DNA of 32,054 nucleotides from Ignavibacteria bacterium (GTDB lineage: Bacteria; Bacteroidota; Ignavibacteria; Tepidaquicellales; Tepidaquicellaceae). The notes below the pieces were generated by a model, which saw only the letters and a program-made list of their open reading frames with translations, was not told the origin of the DNA and did no database searches. Below are positions 6,353 through 15,506 of the stretch, piece after piece (the first letter of the stretch is position 1; every line of letters begins with the position of its first letter). The position numbers and the translations under genes are program-made. The stretch covers positions 1-32,054 of the forward strand of contig JAIBBK010000068.1 of NCBI GenBank assembly GCA_019694675.1, given 5' to 3'.

Positions 6353-9300
6353 ATGAGAAAAATTTTTCTCTGTGCTTTTTTGATCTTTGCGGCAGGTGAT
6401 ATCTCTGCCCGAAATGTAACTCTCAATACAGGCGGTACAATGTTAGAACTCAGAACTGACGGTAAACGTATAGGAATTGCAATGAAGCAGGACGCTTCAT
6501 TGACTGAGGCAAAGAGTGTGCTTAGCGGTTATATTGGAGGCGCCGACAAGCTCAGACGGCTTGAAGGAAATTTCTTTGTGCTTGAGTTTTCCGGCAGAAA
6601 GTCGGATGAAGAGACCGGCTGGCTGATGAATAAGATAAGCGGCACAGAGTCAGGTGTGAAGTTCATGGTCAACTCTTTTGCTGGAACATCTGAGAAGGTT
6701 TACTGCATTCCGTCTGACCGTCTGATTGTGAAGCTCAGGTCGGAATCCGACAGGGCAAAGCTTGAGACAATGAACGCGGAGTTTGGCTGTTACATTACGG
6801 GAAATGTAAACGGTCCGCTCGGTTTCCTGTTAAGGACGAATCCTGAGAACAGTCTGACAACTGTGGAACTCACTCAGTTGTATGCATCAAGAGGCATCTT
6901 CGAATACGTCCAGCCCGATTTCATTTACCCTGATGCAAACCTTCTCCTTTCATTGCCAAACGATCAGTACTTTTCAAGTCAATGGCCTTTGAACAACACA
7001 GGCCAGTCAATTCAGACGGGAAGTGTATTCCAGACTTACGGGGATGCCGCAGCAGTGAACGGACTTCCTGATGCTGACATAGATGCAGTTGAGGCATGGA
7101 ATATTACGGCAGGTGTTCCGTCTGTAAAGATAGCGGTTATTGACAGCGGGATTGATTCAGCACATACAGAGTTTCAGGAGCCGGGGCATCTGCTTACGGG
7201 TTTTGATGCATACAACAACCGCGACGGTTCTTCGCAGGATCATGCAAATCACGGTACATCAGTAGCAGGATTGATAGGTGCACTTCAGGGCAACGGTATA
7301 GGCATTTCAGGTATAGCTCCCGGCTGTGCTATCATGTCGGTGTGCATTTACGACGTGAACGGAACTACTTCAACATCAGTCATAACAAGGGCATTCGATA
7401 CATCCGTGGCAAGAGGCGCAGATGTGATCAATGCGAGCTGGGGCGGGGGACTGCCCGAGCCGGCAATCACAAATGCGGTCAATAACGCCGCGATCTCAGG
7501 GCGCGGAGGACTCGGGTGCGCAGTCGTATTTCCTTCCGGAAATGACAGCAGGAATCCTCCCGTGTATCCGTCAACTCTTCCGAACGTCATCTGCGCAGGT
7601 TCTTCAACCCCGCATGACCAGAAGAAATCTCCCGGCACGGGAAATCAGTTCTACTGGGGAACTAACTACGGAGAGGATTTAACCGGTGACCTTGATATCA
7701 TTGCTCCGACAAATTGTTATTCTCTTGCAGTGGACGGATATCAGCCGAACTTCACGGGATCGTCAGCTTCGGCCGCTTATGTTTCCGGTGCCGCGGCGCT
7801 CGTGCTTTCTGTTGCGCCCTCTCTTTCAAGAAACAGTGTGTATGGCAATATTCTGAGAAGCTGCGACAAACCGGACAATGTCTATTACTCATCACAGAAA
7901 ACATACGGAAGATGGAACCCGTATTATGGATACGGCAGACTGAATGTGAATGCAGCCGTTAGCCTTGCCGCGGGAATTGACGCCGCCCCGCCGGTGATCT
8001 CGCACAGGAATGTTTCCTCTCATTCAAGCACTTACGCCACTGTTATAACTGCCGACGTCACGGACCACGACGGCTCTCCGGTTCCGGCAACAGGCCCTCA
8101 GTCTCCGAAGATCCATTACATGATCAAAAAAGGAACAGGCACCTGGTCGGCGTTTGATTCTGCATACTCGTACAGCAATGCCGGCAACACTTTCTATTTC
8201 AGAATACCTTCCCTCGGATGGGAAAGCGAAGTCAGATATTACATCTCCGCCAGTGACAATTCCGGCAACAGGGCATGTTTTCCACTGCATTCGAAGAACT
8301 CGCAGTATTACTGCTTCTTTGCCGTGGGAAACATTACCAGCGAATCAGCGAAGCTTCCTGCATTCACAGGTGCAGACTATGGCGGAACTGTTTCGCCTGC
8401 TGTCAACTTCAATGCATTCACAATACTTGACGCGAAGTTCAGGATAAATATGAGGCACACATCCCTCGGATATGAATCATTTCAGATCTATGCGCCGTCC
8501 GCTGATCCGAACAACAACAGAAAATGCCTCTTTGCAAATAACGGAGGAAGCGGCGACAATATCTATGGCGCGTATGTAACTGATTCCGCATCTCAATTCT
8601 GGAGTCAGGGCACTCCTCCTTATTTGAACGGTTCCTTCAAGCCTGATTACTCACTCGCAGGGCTGAGAGGCATGAATGCCGGAGGCGCCTGGAGGATGAT
8701 CCACTTTGACGGCGGGATTACAGACTATGCGTTCTTTGACAGTGTGAGGATCATTCTTTACAGAACAACAGGAGCAAAATCTCCGTGCGCAAGGCTCAGC
8801 AGTCCTTCGGATTCAATACTGTACTTTGAAAATTCAGCGTTTCCGGGAACTTATGAAAAAGACTTTTACCTGAAGAATTCCGGCACAACCGCAATGAGCG
8901 TTTCTTCACACAGCATTGCCGGACAGCAGTCTGCAATGTATTCCGTGGTCAACAATCCGCCGGCAAGCATAAGCGCGGGAGACAGCGGCTTATTCAGATT
9001 ACGGCTCAACACGGCAGTTGGCTCATCCGCAGTTTCGCAGGCTACTCTTAACATCGGAACCAACGATCCTTCGAAACCTGTGTTCAAAGTGTCGCTCCAG
9101 ACAAACGACTCCCTGAGAACGGGACTCAAGAACCTGCAATTGACGGCGCTTGTACAGGGTCTCTATAATCCGGTAACAAACGTGTCAATAAGGGATACGC
9201 TTACTGTTCTGTTGAGAAGATTCAATTCTCCTTATGCACTCGTTGATTCTGCTGACGCTTACATGACGGCATCAGGAACAGGTTCGTTCGATTTCAGGAA

Positions 9301-9661
9301 TGCTCAGACGGGTGTCAGTTATTACATTGTTGTGAGGCACAGGAACGGGCTTGAGACATGGAGCTCTGCGCCCGTTGTGTTCAGCGGAATCCAGGCATCG
9401 TACAATTTCACTCTCTCTGCTTCAAGCGCTTATGGTGAGAACCTTGTGCTCAGGGGAAACAAGTACTGCATATACAGTGGTGACATCAATTTCGATTTTC
9501 AGATTGACGGCGCGGATGTTGTATCCGCCGACAATGCCGCTTCGAATTATTCAAACGGCTACATACCTCAGGATATCAACGGCGACGGATTTGTGGATGC
9601 AACCGATGTGGAGATCACGCATAATAATTCGGAAGAATATGTGGGCGTTATAAGGCCTTAA
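6353..9661 (+). CDS. Secreted subtilisin-like serine protease with P-like domain and dockerin-like module
   Basis: The protein has 1102 residues. A signal peptide (MRKIFLCAFLIFAAGDISA) and a propeptide-like region to about residue 200 lead into a peptidase S8 domain. Its triad is visible: Asp264 in IAVIDSGID, His300 in HANHGTSVAG and Ser471 in FTGSSASAAYVSG. The Ser motif is GSSASAA rather than the usual GTSMAAP. Residues about 658-805 resemble the proprotein-convertase P domain (FRINMRHTSLG, WRMIHFDGG). Residues about 816-918 look like a 'choice-of-anchor D' beta domain (FYLKNSGTTAMSV). Residues about 925-1035 are the beta part of the shared module (VRHRNGLETWSS). Residues 1041-1102 are the dockerin-like pair, more diverged than in its neighbours, ending EYVGVIRP. 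It is expected to degrade proteins outside the cell or at its surface. Confidence 0.94.
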   Translation: MRKIFLCAFLIFAAGDISARNVTLNTGGTMLELRTDGKRIGIAMKQDASLTEAKSVLSGYIGGADKLRRLEGNFFVLEFSGRKSDEETGWLMNKISGTESGVKFMVNSFAGTSEKVYCIPSDRLIVKLRSESDRAKLETMNAEFGCYITGNVNGPLGFLLRTNPENSLTTVELTQLYASRGIFEYVQPDFIYPDANLLLSLPNDQYFSSQWPLNNTGQSIQTGSVFQTYGDAAAVNGLPDADIDAVEAWNITAGVPSVKIAVIDSGIDSAHTEFQEPGHLLTGFDAYNNRDGSSQDHANHGTSVAGLIGALQGNGIGISGIAPGCAIMSVCIYDVNGTTSTSVITRAFDTSVARGADVINASWGGGLPEPAITNAVNNAAISGRGGLGCAVVFPSGNDSRNPPVYPSTLPNVICAGSSTPHDQKKSPGTGNQFYWGTNYGEDLTGDLDIIAPTNCYSLAVDGYQPNFTGSSASAAYVSGAAALVLSVAPSLSRNSVYGNILRSCDKPDNVYYSSQKTYGRWNPYYGYGRLNVNAAVSLAAGIDAAPPVISHRNVSSHSSTYATVITADVTDHDGSPVPATGPQSPKIHYMIKKGTGTWSAFDSAYSYSNAGNTFYFRIPSLGWESEVRYYISASDNSGNRACFPLHSKNSQYYCFFAVGNITSESAKLPAFTGADYGGTVSPAVNFNAFTILDAKFRINMRHTSLGYESFQIYAPSADPNNNRKCLFANNGGSGDNIYGAYVTDSASQFWSQGTPPYLNGSFKPDYSLAGLRGMNAGGAWRMIHFDGGITDYAFFDSVRIILYRTTGAKSPCARLSSPSDSILYFENSAFPGTYEKDFYLKNSGTTAMSVSSHSIAGQQSAMYSVVNNPPASISAGDSGLFRLRLNTAVGSSAVSQATLNIGTNDPSKPVFKVSLQTNDSLRTGLKNLQLTALVQGLYNPVTNVSIRDTLTVLLRRFNSPYALVDSADAYMTASGTGSFDFRNAQTGVSYYIVVRHRNGLETWSSAPVVFSGIQASYNFTLSASSAYGENLVLRGNKYCIYSGDINFDFQIDGADVVSADNAASNYSNGYIPQDINGDGFVDATDVEITHNNSEEYVGVIRP

Positions 9662-9726
9662 GTTCAGCGCAAGCTGAACCCTCCATACGCCGCAGATGAG
9701 TCTTTGTCTGCGGCGTAACTTTTTAT
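9662..9726 (+). terminator. Hairpin plus intrinsic terminator
   Basis: A small hairpin GTTCAGC-GCAA-GCTGAAC (9662-9679) directly abuts the subtilase stop. A second, perfect 11-bp stem TACGCCGCAGA / TCTGCGGCGTA (9686-9717, 10-nt loop) is followed by ACTTTTTA. Confidence 0.85.
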
Positions 9727-9751
9727 TGACACGGCTTAACGGCCGAATTCG

Positions 9752-12673
9752 TTGATTATCCGGATTGATAAGCCTATTTTTGTACAAATCATTTGTTTGA
9801 AAATTAAGCTCACTCCCCGCAAAGCCCTTGCAGGTTTGCCCGGGGCCTCTGCAAGATATTTCTCGTTGACGGCGTTCATTGCTTTTGCGGCGCTATTATT
9901 TATGATCCCGGACGATTCATTCAGTCAGGCCGGAACATATTACAATTCCATTTCCACTTCATCCCCGACATTTGTAAACGATCTGAAATCCAGAGTGCGT
10001 TCGCCTTATAACAGGGTCTCGTATGATAATTATGATGAGACAGTTATAGCAAATTACGCTTCAATCAATAACGGCAACGGAACAAGGTCTGTGTTCTGTG
10101 TCTATTCCGGTTACGAGTACATTTACTCCGGTGCATTCACATGGACTGTACTGAGCCGCGAGCATACATGGGCACACAGCTGGATGCCGACGTTTCCGTC
10201 AACTCAGAACGATCAGTATTCAGATCAGTACATGCTTTTTCCGGCGCATCAGAACAATGCTAATGCAAGGAGAAGCAATCATCCTTTCGGGTATGTTGTA
10301 AATGTTACATACCAGTTCCTTGAAGGAAAGGTGGGAACAGATTCTTCCGGCAATATTGTGTACGAACCGATGGACAGTTTTAAGGGTGATCTTGCTCGCG
10401 CCCTGCTATATGCAGTGATCAGGTATGATGATGTTTCGGGAAATCCATGGTCATTCAACTGGCTCAACAATACAAAGCTTCCTTCGCTTGGTGAAGATCC
10501 GCAGAACCTTCAGCTTCTGCTGGCATGGCACAGACTTGATCCGCCTGATAAGTGGGAGGTTGAGCGAAGCAATTATGTTCAGTCGGTACAGCTTAACAGA
10601 AATCCGTTCATTGACAGACCCGAGTATGAATCATTCATTGACTTCGGCAATGTAACAAAGCTCAGCCCCGTATATGCGGCTGAACCTTCGAGCCATATTG
10701 CATCACTTGCTTCTTCCGTTACCGGCACATCTGTCACCATAAACTGGAACGATGCAACAGGTGCACAGCTTCCCGCAGGTTACATGATCATTGCATACAA
10801 CAAGAACAACTATTATCTCCCGGTTGACGGCTCCGTGTATGCCCAGGATACGTTGCTGTCTGACGGTTTTGCAAGGGTCTTCGTTCCGTACAGCGGGCCG
10901 AACTCTTACACTTTCCCGAATCTTGTGAACAACACCAGATACTATTTTACTGTCTATTCTTACAACGGGTCGGGAACCCAGATCAATTACAAGATTGACG
11001 GAACATGGCCGCAGACAAACGTCCTCGTCAATCCGGCTCTTGCAACAGAGCCAACCAACCATGCAACAGGATTCGGAATCTCAGGCATCACTTCATCTGC
11101 AATTCAGCTTAGCTGGACAGACGCGATTCCCGGAACACAGGTGCCTTCAGGCTATCTTCTTGCAGGCAACAACACAGGTGACACTACTTCTCCGTCAGAC
11201 GGTCTCGAGTATGTTGATGACTTTGTGCTTTCAGACGGCCAGGCATCAGTGAACATTCCTTATACGGCGGCAAATAACTATACGTTCACAGGATTGCTTG
11301 CAGGCACAAGCTATCACTTCAGATTGTATTCGTACAACGGTGAGGGAACTCAGATCAATTACAAGACTGTCCCGCTTGCGCCACAGGCATCAGGCACTAC
11401 CACCGGCATTCAATCTGCCGCTGTAACAATACTTGCGGATAATTTCAGCAGGGCAAACAGCAATATTCTCGGAAATACTCTTCTTCCTTCAAATATACCG
11501 TGGGTTGAAACCGAGACGGTCAGCCCCGGTTCTTTGTCGGTCAGCTCTTCCCGGATGAAGCTTGCATCCACTACCGCCGGCAGAGATGCTGCATTTGTGG
11601 ACATGTCACAGCTTGACGGGTACAGGCCGGTCTTTTCTGATGCAGACACAACGCTTGTCTGGGCTTTCAACATGCGGCAGACCAGAGCAGACCCTTCGGG
11701 ACACGACAACAATAACTACGGACTTGCATTCATACTGGGAAAATCCACCCAGGACCTTGCAAGCGGAAACGGATATGCCGTTGTACTCGGTCAGAGCGGA
11801 AGCACGGACGCGGTCAGAATTGCAAAGTTTACGGGAGGGATGATCGGTAATGCGCGCTTTACAAACATCGTGTCCGGCGGCGATTATTCTAACCAGTATC
11901 TCAGTGTCAGGGTAACATTCCAGCCGTCCGGCAATGTATGGTCATTGTATGTTGACAGCAGTTCGGCAGGATTTCCTCAATCAGATCCCCGCAATTCGGC
12001 AACGCAGATCGGTAGCGCATCAGACGGAACATTTACGTCTGGCGCACTGCCTCATGCAGGAGCGTTGTGGAACCACGTTACAGGTGCAAACGACTCTGCG
12101 GTATTCGATGATATATATTTTACAGAGCTCTCTCTGAAAGCAGAAATATCCGTCATTCCCGAAGGACTGCTGAATGAATCCACTGTGCGGCTGAACATGC
12201 GGGATACGGTGACTGCTTTCCTCATGAGCCCTGACGCGCCCTTTGCAGTTGTGGATTCAGCGAAGGCCGTGATTGACTCAGTCACTTTCACAGGTTCATT
12301 CTCCTTCAGTGCTTCTCAGAGCGGTTCGTATTATATTGCGGTCAAGCACAGGAACAGCATCGAAACTTGGAGCAACATTCCCGTATCATTCACACACGGG
12401 TCTGTCAGAACGTACGATTTCACTTCCCTTCAGGGCAGTGCTTTCGGAAATAACATGGTTCAGAGGTCCGGCAAGTACTGCATTTATTCCGGAGATGCCA
12501 ATAAGGACGGCACGATTGACGGGTTTGACCTGAGTATGATTGACAATGATGCATTCACATTCGTTTCCGGATACATACAGACAGATCTCAACGGAGACGG
12601 TTTTGCGGATGCTTCGGATGCCTCACTGGCAGACAACAACGCGTTCAACTTTGTTTCAAAGATAGTTCCCTGA
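9752..12673 (+). CDS. Secreted endonuclease I family nuclease with FN3, lectin-like and dockerin-like modules
   Basis: The protein has up to 973 residues. No ATG opens it: TTG 9752 or TTG 9797 are the candidates, and both precede a signal peptide around LTAFIAFAALLFMIP. Residues about 60-290 match endonuclease I: SREHTWAHSW (Glu137-His138, the expected catalytic pair) and NNANARRSNHPFG (Asn171 as metal ligand). The usual D-L-H-H/N-L motif reads DQYMLFPAH, so substrate handling may differ. Two FN3-like repeats follow (about 310-430 and 432-550; both have SYNG(S/E)GTQINYK). Then comes a LamG/concanavalin-like region (about 558-790, DNFSRAN to FDDIYF). The shared module (KHRNSIETWSN) and dockerin-like loops (GDANKDGTIDGFDL; TDLNGDGFADASDA) end FNFVSKIVP. 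It probably cuts DNA or RNA outside the cell. Confidence 0.9.
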   Translation: MIIRIDKPIFVQIICLKIKLTPRKALAGLPGASARYFSLTAFIAFAALLFMIPDDSFSQAGTYYNSISTSSPTFVNDLKSRVRSPYNRVSYDNYDETVIANYASINNGNGTRSVFCVYSGYEYIYSGAFTWTVLSREHTWAHSWMPTFPSTQNDQYSDQYMLFPAHQNNANARRSNHPFGYVVNVTYQFLEGKVGTDSSGNIVYEPMDSFKGDLARALLYAVIRYDDVSGNPWSFNWLNNTKLPSLGEDPQNLQLLLAWHRLDPPDKWEVERSNYVQSVQLNRNPFIDRPEYESFIDFGNVTKLSPVYAAEPSSHIASLASSVTGTSVTINWNDATGAQLPAGYMIIAYNKNNYYLPVDGSVYAQDTLLSDGFARVFVPYSGPNSYTFPNLVNNTRYYFTVYSYNGSGTQINYKIDGTWPQTNVLVNPALATEPTNHATGFGISGITSSAIQLSWTDAIPGTQVPSGYLLAGNNTGDTTSPSDGLEYVDDFVLSDGQASVNIPYTAANNYTFTGLLAGTSYHFRLYSYNGEGTQINYKTVPLAPQASGTTTGIQSAAVTILADNFSRANSNILGNTLLPSNIPWVETETVSPGSLSVSSSRMKLASTTAGRDAAFVDMSQLDGYRPVFSDADTTLVWAFNMRQTRADPSGHDNNNYGLAFILGKSTQDLASGNGYAVVLGQSGSTDAVRIAKFTGGMIGNARFTNIVSGGDYSNQYLSVRVTFQPSGNVWSLYVDSSSAGFPQSDPRNSATQIGSASDGTFTSGALPHAGALWNHVTGANDSAVFDDIYFTELSLKAEISVIPEGLLNESTVRLNMRDTVTAFLMSPDAPFAVVDSAKAVIDSVTFTGSFSFSASQSGSYYIAVKHRNSIETWSNIPVSFTHGSVRTYDFTSLQGSAFGNNMVQRSGKYCIYSGDANKDGTIDGFDLSMIDNDAFTFVSGYIQTDLNGDGFADASDASLADNNAFNFVSKIVP

Positions 12674-12748
12674 AGTTACACCCCCCAAAGCTCACAGCCG
12701 GAAGTTCCGGTAAATTCAATTTATTTGAAGAACTAAAACTAATTCAAA

Positions 12749-14449
12749 ATGAAGAAGACTACACTTCTTTGTGCAGTTGCGCTTATGATCGCATTCACTG
12801 CACAGTTTGCCGGAGCTCAGTACAAGATGAGACTCGCTTATCCGAATATGCCGGCGTTCAACAACCCGATCGAAATGACGAATGCGGGTGACGGGACAAA
12901 CAGAGTTTTCGTGGTTCAGCAAAGGGGACTGATCTATGTATTCCCCAATGATCCCTCGGCAAGCGCGAGGAAGACGTTTATAAACAACACGAATGTATCA
13001 CAGTCGGGCAGTGAAATGGGATTGCTGGGAATGGCATTCCACCCCAACTATGAAACCAACAGATACTTTTTTCTCAGTTTCACTTTTGACTCTGCCGGAG
13101 GCACATGGTCGAGGATAGCAAGGTATGAGGCGAGCAGTGTTAATCCTGACACGGCTTTGATGAGCACACAGCAGATATTCCTTACATTGAGACAGCCTTA
13201 CTCAAATCATAACGGAGGCAAGATCGCATTCGGGCCTGACGGTTATCTGTACATTTCTTACGGTGACGGCGGAAGCGGCGGCGATCCGGGGAACAGGGCT
13301 CAGGACAGCACAACATTGCTCGGCAAGATACTCCGGATAAACATTGATTCTGCAGCCGGCGGCAATGCGTATTCGATCCCGCCGGACAATCCTTTTGTGA
13401 ACAGGCCGTCATGGAAGAAGGAAATATTTGCGTACGGATTGAGAAACGTCTGGAAGTTCAACTTCGACTACACAACAGGGAAGATCTGGGCCGGTGATGT
13501 GGGTCAGAATGCGTGGGAGGAGATAGACATAATTGAGAGCGGAAAGAACTACGGCTGGAACAAGATGGAAGGATTCTACTGCTACGGCACTTGCGATACC
13601 ACTGGAAAAGGATTCACAAGGCCGATCTACAACTACTCGCATTCGCTCGGCATATCAATCACGGGCGGCTATGTTTACAGAGGTGCACAGCTTCCCGGGC
13701 TTTACGGAAAATACCTGTATGCCGATTACGGCGCAGGCACGCTCTGGTCGCTTGCGTATGATTTCGTGAATCCGCCAACAAACACTACACTTCAGGATAC
13801 AAGCTGGTCAATTTCTTCCTTCGGTGAAGATGAGAACAAAGAAGTGTACATACTCAGATACAGTTCAACCACAGGATTCATATACAAGATCGTCAACACG
13901 TCTGTGATAACCTTGGACCTGAAAATGGCGATCGAAGGTTTTTACAATCCCTCGCCTGACAGGCTTGCCATACGGGATACCGTTAAAGTGTATCTTCACC
14001 AGGCGACGGCTCCGAACATAATTGTTGATTCAGCTTCCGCAGTGATTGACTCAACGACGCTGAAAGGATTTTTCATTTTCAACAATGCACCGACAGGCCT
14101 TTATTATGTAAGGGTAACCAGCAGAAACGGCCTGGATACATGGAGCAAAGCGGGAGGGGAATCTCTGCAGAGGGGAGTTTCCAACTCCTACGACTTCACC
14201 ACGGCGGCATCACAGGCATTCGGGAGCAATCAGAAACTTGTCGGATCAAGGTACTGTGTTTTCAGCGGTGATGTGAACAGCGACGGCGCAATTGACGGCA
14301 CAGACAATGTAATGATTGACAACGATGCATTTGCCTTTGCCACGGGATTTCTGGTGACGGATCTGAACGGGGACTTCACTATTGACGGAACAGACCTGAT
14401 CATAGCCGATAACAATGCGTTCAACTTTGTTGCGGTGATTCAGCCATAA
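12749..14449 (+). CDS. Secreted PQQ-type glucose/sorbosone dehydrogenase with dockerin-like module
   Basis: The protein has 566 residues from ATG 12749 with a signal peptide (MKKTTLLCAVALMIAFTAQ, cut near FAGA). Residues about 30-385 form a six-bladed propeller of the soluble glucose/sorbosone dehydrogenase family: EMGLLGMAFHPNY, SNHNGGKIAFGPDGYLYI, GDGGSGGDPGNRAQ, FAYGLRNVWKF and YGWNKMEG. His154 in SNHNGG sits where soluble glucose dehydrogenase has its catalytic base. Family members oxidise sugars with PQQ and calcium, but many propellers of this family have untested activity, and no PQQ genes are seen here. Residues about 387-500 are the shared beta domain (TSRNGLDTWSK). Residues about 505-566 are dockerin-like (GDVNSDGAIDGTDN; TDLNGDFTIDGTDL), ending FNFVAVIQP. 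Confidence 0.92.
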   Translation: MKKTTLLCAVALMIAFTAQFAGAQYKMRLAYPNMPAFNNPIEMTNAGDGTNRVFVVQQRGLIYVFPNDPSASARKTFINNTNVSQSGSEMGLLGMAFHPNYETNRYFFLSFTFDSAGGTWSRIARYEASSVNPDTALMSTQQIFLTLRQPYSNHNGGKIAFGPDGYLYISYGDGGSGGDPGNRAQDSTTLLGKILRINIDSAAGGNAYSIPPDNPFVNRPSWKKEIFAYGLRNVWKFNFDYTTGKIWAGDVGQNAWEEIDIIESGKNYGWNKMEGFYCYGTCDTTGKGFTRPIYNYSHSLGISITGGYVYRGAQLPGLYGKYLYADYGAGTLWSLAYDFVNPPTNTTLQDTSWSISSFGEDENKEVYILRYSSTTGFIYKIVNTSVITLDLKMAIEGFYNPSPDRLAIRDTVKVYLHQATAPNIIVDSASAVIDSTTLKGFFIFNNAPTGLYYVRVTSRNGLDTWSKAGGESLQRGVSNSYDFTTAASQAFGSNQKLVGSRYCVFSGDVNSDGAIDGTDNVMIDNDAFAFATGFLVTDLNGDFTIDGTDLIIADNNAFNFVAVIQP

Positions 14450-14504
14450 GGCACGTCAGGAAAAATTCAGATCAAAGCTTACAAAGAAACTCAAAAAAAT
14501 TAAG

Positions 14505-14512
14505 TATCTTTG
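14505..14512 (+). promoter_or_regulatory. TAnnTTTG promoter element
   Basis: TATCTTTG matches the Bacteroidota -7 consensus exactly and lies 63 nt before the ATG of the second T9SS-tail gene. No clear TTTG is visible at the expected upstream distance. Confidence 0.45.
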
Positions 14513-14575
14513 ATTTGATGAAAAAGCTATATTGCACAAAGCAATTTACAAATCAAAAAAGAAACCCAAATTACA

Positions 14576-15481
14576 ATGAAAATCGTAATGTCAATGGTTT
14601 TGGCTGTTTTGGTTCTTGCCGGTTTTTCAAAGAATGCAAGCGCTACTGATACAGTCTATGCAAAGCCGACTTACACTTTAAAGGTGACCGGACAAGCATT
14701 GCCGTCACCTAACAGATTTGAGTTTGATGTGAGAATCAAACACACAAACCCGATTGAAACTCCATTCTATTATGCAGGCGCTCAGTACTTCTTCGATTTC
14801 AATCCGGGTATCGCAAACGGCGGCACACTTGCCTATTCATATTCCGGTCCTGACACATCGGACCTTCCGGCAAACTTCAGGCCGAGAAATCCGCAGATAT
14901 CAGGTACACAGCTGAGGCTCGCCGTAAATACTTTCCCGGGTCCGGGTAACGGTTACCTTGTGCCGACAACGAATCCGAACGGCATAAAGGTGATCAGAAT
15001 GGCAGTTACAACAACAGCTACAGAGTTCACACCGCAGGCTCCGATCGGGCTTGTGTGGAGGGATTCTCTTCCGAACCCTTATACAAAAGTATTTGCATAC
15101 ACGCTCAAGAACAACAATGTGAACACCGAAATTACAAACAGGGCGTGGCATTCGATCGACATCTTCACGGGAATCAACAACAATCAGAACACTGTAACAG
15201 AGATCCCGAAGGAATTCTCTTTGTCGCAGAACTACCCGAATCCGTTCAACCCGAGCACAAGGATTGAATACGCCATTCCGGTTGAAGGGAAGGTGACTCT
15301 CAAGGTCTTTGACTTGTCGGGAAGGGAAGTTGCCAATCTTGTGAATGAGGTCAAAGCGGCGGGCAGTTACGCAGTGCTGTTCAACGGCGCAAACATTGCC
15401 AGCGGCGTTTACTTCTACAGGATCAACGTGCAGGGCGACAAGAAGTATGAATCAGTGAAGCGAATGGTGCTGATCAAGTAA
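14576..15481 (+). CDS. Secreted protein with T9SS type A sorting domain (paralogue)
   Basis: The protein has 301 residues with a signal peptide (MKIVMSMVLAVLVLAGFSK, cut near NASA). Residues about 25-200 are homologous to the N-terminal domain of the protein at 1359: YAGAQYFFDFNPGIANGG, LPANFRPRNPQ, AVNTFPGPGNGY and SLPNPYTKVFAY. The FN3-like LPVELASF domain of that paralogue is missing here, so the shared domain runs almost straight into the T9SS tail. The tail covers residues about 210-301: SLSQNYPNPFNPSTRIEY, DLSGREVANLV, GVYFYRI, ending VKRMVLIK. It is predicted to be exported by the type IX system to the surface. The biochemical role is unknown. A bidirectional terminator follows. Confidence 0.92.
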   Translation: MKIVMSMVLAVLVLAGFSKNASATDTVYAKPTYTLKVTGQALPSPNRFEFDVRIKHTNPIETPFYYAGAQYFFDFNPGIANGGTLAYSYSGPDTSDLPANFRPRNPQISGTQLRLAVNTFPGPGNGYLVPTTNPNGIKVIRMAVTTTATEFTPQAPIGLVWRDSLPNPYTKVFAYTLKNNNVNTEITNRAWHSIDIFTGINNNQNTVTEIPKEFSLSQNYPNPFNPSTRIEYAIPVEGKVTLKVFDLSGREVANLVNEVKAAGSYAVLFNGANIASGVYFYRINVQGDKKYESVKRMVLIK

Positions 15482-15506
15482 CAAGGCTTAAGAATTTCAG
15501 CCAACA

